Assembly (NCBI GenBank): GCA_938042245.1
Contig: CALIRO010000046.1
Span: forward strand, 1 to 61,165
Length of the DNA: 61,165 bases
DNA from: an uncultured Thermoguttaceae bacterium
GTDB taxonomy: Bacteria; Planctomycetota; Planctomycetia; Pirellulales; Thermoguttaceae
Reading direction: 5' to 3'
The position numbers and the translations under genes are program-made. The notes beneath the pieces are model-generated. The model was not told where the DNA came from and did not search any database. It saw nothing but the letters and a program-made list of their open reading frames with translations. This document shows positions 60,354 to 61,165 of the stretch, piece after piece (position 1 is the stretch's first letter; each line of letters begins with the position of its first letter).

Positions 60354-61165
60354 ATGTATATTTGTCTGCATACCCAGCGGGGTGCTCCGTTCAACTCTTT
60401 TGAAAAAACAGGCCCATTCGGCTCCGCTTTACAAACTGGCAGATGGCAAAGGGCGTTTGGGCTTCTTTTGATTCCGGCGAGCATCGCCGGGCTGGGGCTA
60501 TTCTGCACCGTACGTATCCTCGCAGCGGATTCCCAGGGGCCTTCTGCCGCTCCGGTCAGCCCCTCGGAGGTCCGAACGGACCAACCGACCCCTGGCCGGC
60601 TGCAATGCCGGAGCGATTTCGAGAACGGCTCCGGGGTTGTCGAACTGATCGATGCGGAGCGAGGGCTAATTCGGCTTCGGCCCACGGAGCACAAAGATCG
60701 GGGCTGGCCGTGTTGGTGGTTTGTTCATGTAAGCGGCATCCAGCCTGGTCAGGTGATCACTTTGGAGGTAACCGGCGGCCTGGGTGAGCGGGCAAAACCG
60801 GAGAGGGCGAGCTTTTCTTTGGACGGCAAAACCTGGCAGCATACCGCCCCCGGCCAGCGCCACAAAGACCGGATCGTCTATCAGCAGAAGATGGACGCAG
60901 CGGAGGCCTATTTTGCTTGGGGCCCGCCGTTTCGGCTTTCGGATGCGGAGCATCTTTTGGCAGAGGCGGCCCAAAAGGCCCCTTGGGTGGAGAAGTTTGA
61001 GCTTTGTCGGTCCAGGGAAGGTCGATCGGTACCGGCTCTTCGAATCGCCGAACCAGGGCTGCCGGAATCAGAGCGGTTTGGTGTCTGGGTGATTGCCCGC
61101 CAACATGCCTGGGAAGCCGGTTCCAGTTGGGTGGCCTGGGGTCTGATCGATTGGCTGCTCTCCGA
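60354..61165 (+). CDS. M14-family zinc carboxypeptidase, cytosolic-carboxypeptidase-like (partial)
   Basis: The gene runs off the right edge, so only the first 270 residues are seen. The ATG at 60354 follows GGGAGGAAAAG. A hydrophobic segment near residues 36-58 (LLLIPASIAGLGLFCTVRIL) is a likely signal or anchor. Residues about 85-190 resemble the N-terminal beta-domain of cytosolic carboxypeptidases (DFENGSGVVELID, WWFVHVSGIQPG). VWVIARQHAWEAGSSWVAWG near residue 250 carries the H-x-x-E zinc-ligand pair of the M14 family. The third ligand and the catalytic Glu lie beyond the window. The relation to eukaryotic tubulin-processing enzymes is a family-level likeness only. Confidence 0.82.
   Translation, partial: MYICLHTQRGAPFNSFEKTGPFGSALQTGRWQRAFGLLLIPASIAGLGLFCTVRILAADSQGPSAAPVSPSEVRTDQPTPGRLQCRSDFENGSGVVELIDAERGLIRLRPTEHKDRGWPCWWFVHVSGIQPGQVITLEVTGGLGERAKPERASFSLDGKTWQHTAPGQRHKDRIVYQQKMDAAEAYFAWGPPFRLSDAEHLLAEAAQKAPWVEKFELCRSREGRSVPALRIAEPGLPESERFGVWVIARQHAWEAGSSWVAWGLIDWLLS

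Overview
The window looks like a chromosomal segment of a planctomycete, probably Pirellulales-like and of moderate GC. The evidence is the gene content: several Tat-exported Gfo/Idh/MocA oxidoreductases, ECF sigma factors paired with membrane anti-sigma proteins, a PmoA-like (DUF6807) protein, small lipoproteins, long gene gaps and mostly short operons. There are 41 protein genes with good support, the last one cut by the right edge. I see no rRNA, tRNA, CRISPR array, transposase or phage gene.

Layout. 1-1951 has no convincing gene; it holds a pair of 169-bp inverted repeats about 1 kb apart with a terminator-like hairpin between them. 1952-5597 (minus) carries a CPBP membrane protease, pgsA and rimO. 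5655-6452 has an ImmA/IrrE-like gene with a dyad over its promoter. 6610-10433 (minus) holds a sulfotransferase, a 3-hydroxyacyl-CoA dehydrogenase and a zinc-ribbon protein. 10742-17731 holds a PmoA-like protein, two lipoproteins, a Tat-type oxidoreductase (minus) and an exported GH20-like protein. 17956-23037 (minus) is a YhaN/YhaO (SbcC/SbcD-like) pair whose phosphoesterase has altered metal motifs. 23486-27126 is an ECF sigma factor with a 962-residue membrane anti-sigma protein. 27243-32023 has a GYF-domain membrane protein, a double metallo-beta-lactamase-fold Tat protein and ispG.

32183-38504 (minus) carries a zinc-ribbon coiled-coil protein, the primary sigma factor rpoD, dnaG and a one-helix membrane protein. 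dnaG-rpoD recalls the macromolecular synthesis operon, but with a 0.5-kb spacer. 39026-47859 (plus) is a sugar-processing stretch: three Tat-type Gfo/Idh/MocA oxidoreductases, a HEAT-repeat protein, a Tat-type sugar isomerase/epimerase, a HAD phosphatase and a PfkB kinase. 48079-54626 brings together a hydroxypyruvate-reductase-like enzyme, SerA, an App1-type phosphatase, a DUF2520 protein and a phosphoglycolate phosphatase-like HAD enzyme, so three C2/C3 acid enzymes lie within 7 kb. 54790-61165 holds a GT87-type membrane protein, a second ECF sigma/anti-sigma pair, a small lipoprotein with a clear terminator, a TPR protein and the start of an M14 carboxypeptidase.

Intergenic DNA is seeded with short repeats: a MITE-like family of 152-165 bp with ~20-bp terminal inverted repeats (three copies and one solo end), a GGCCAACC-stem hairpin family, and CTGTTAGAC-core hairpins. 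No known defence island or named novel system is evident. The most interesting items are the repeat families, the left-edge inverted-repeat segment, the altered YhaO-like protein and the ImmA dyad.
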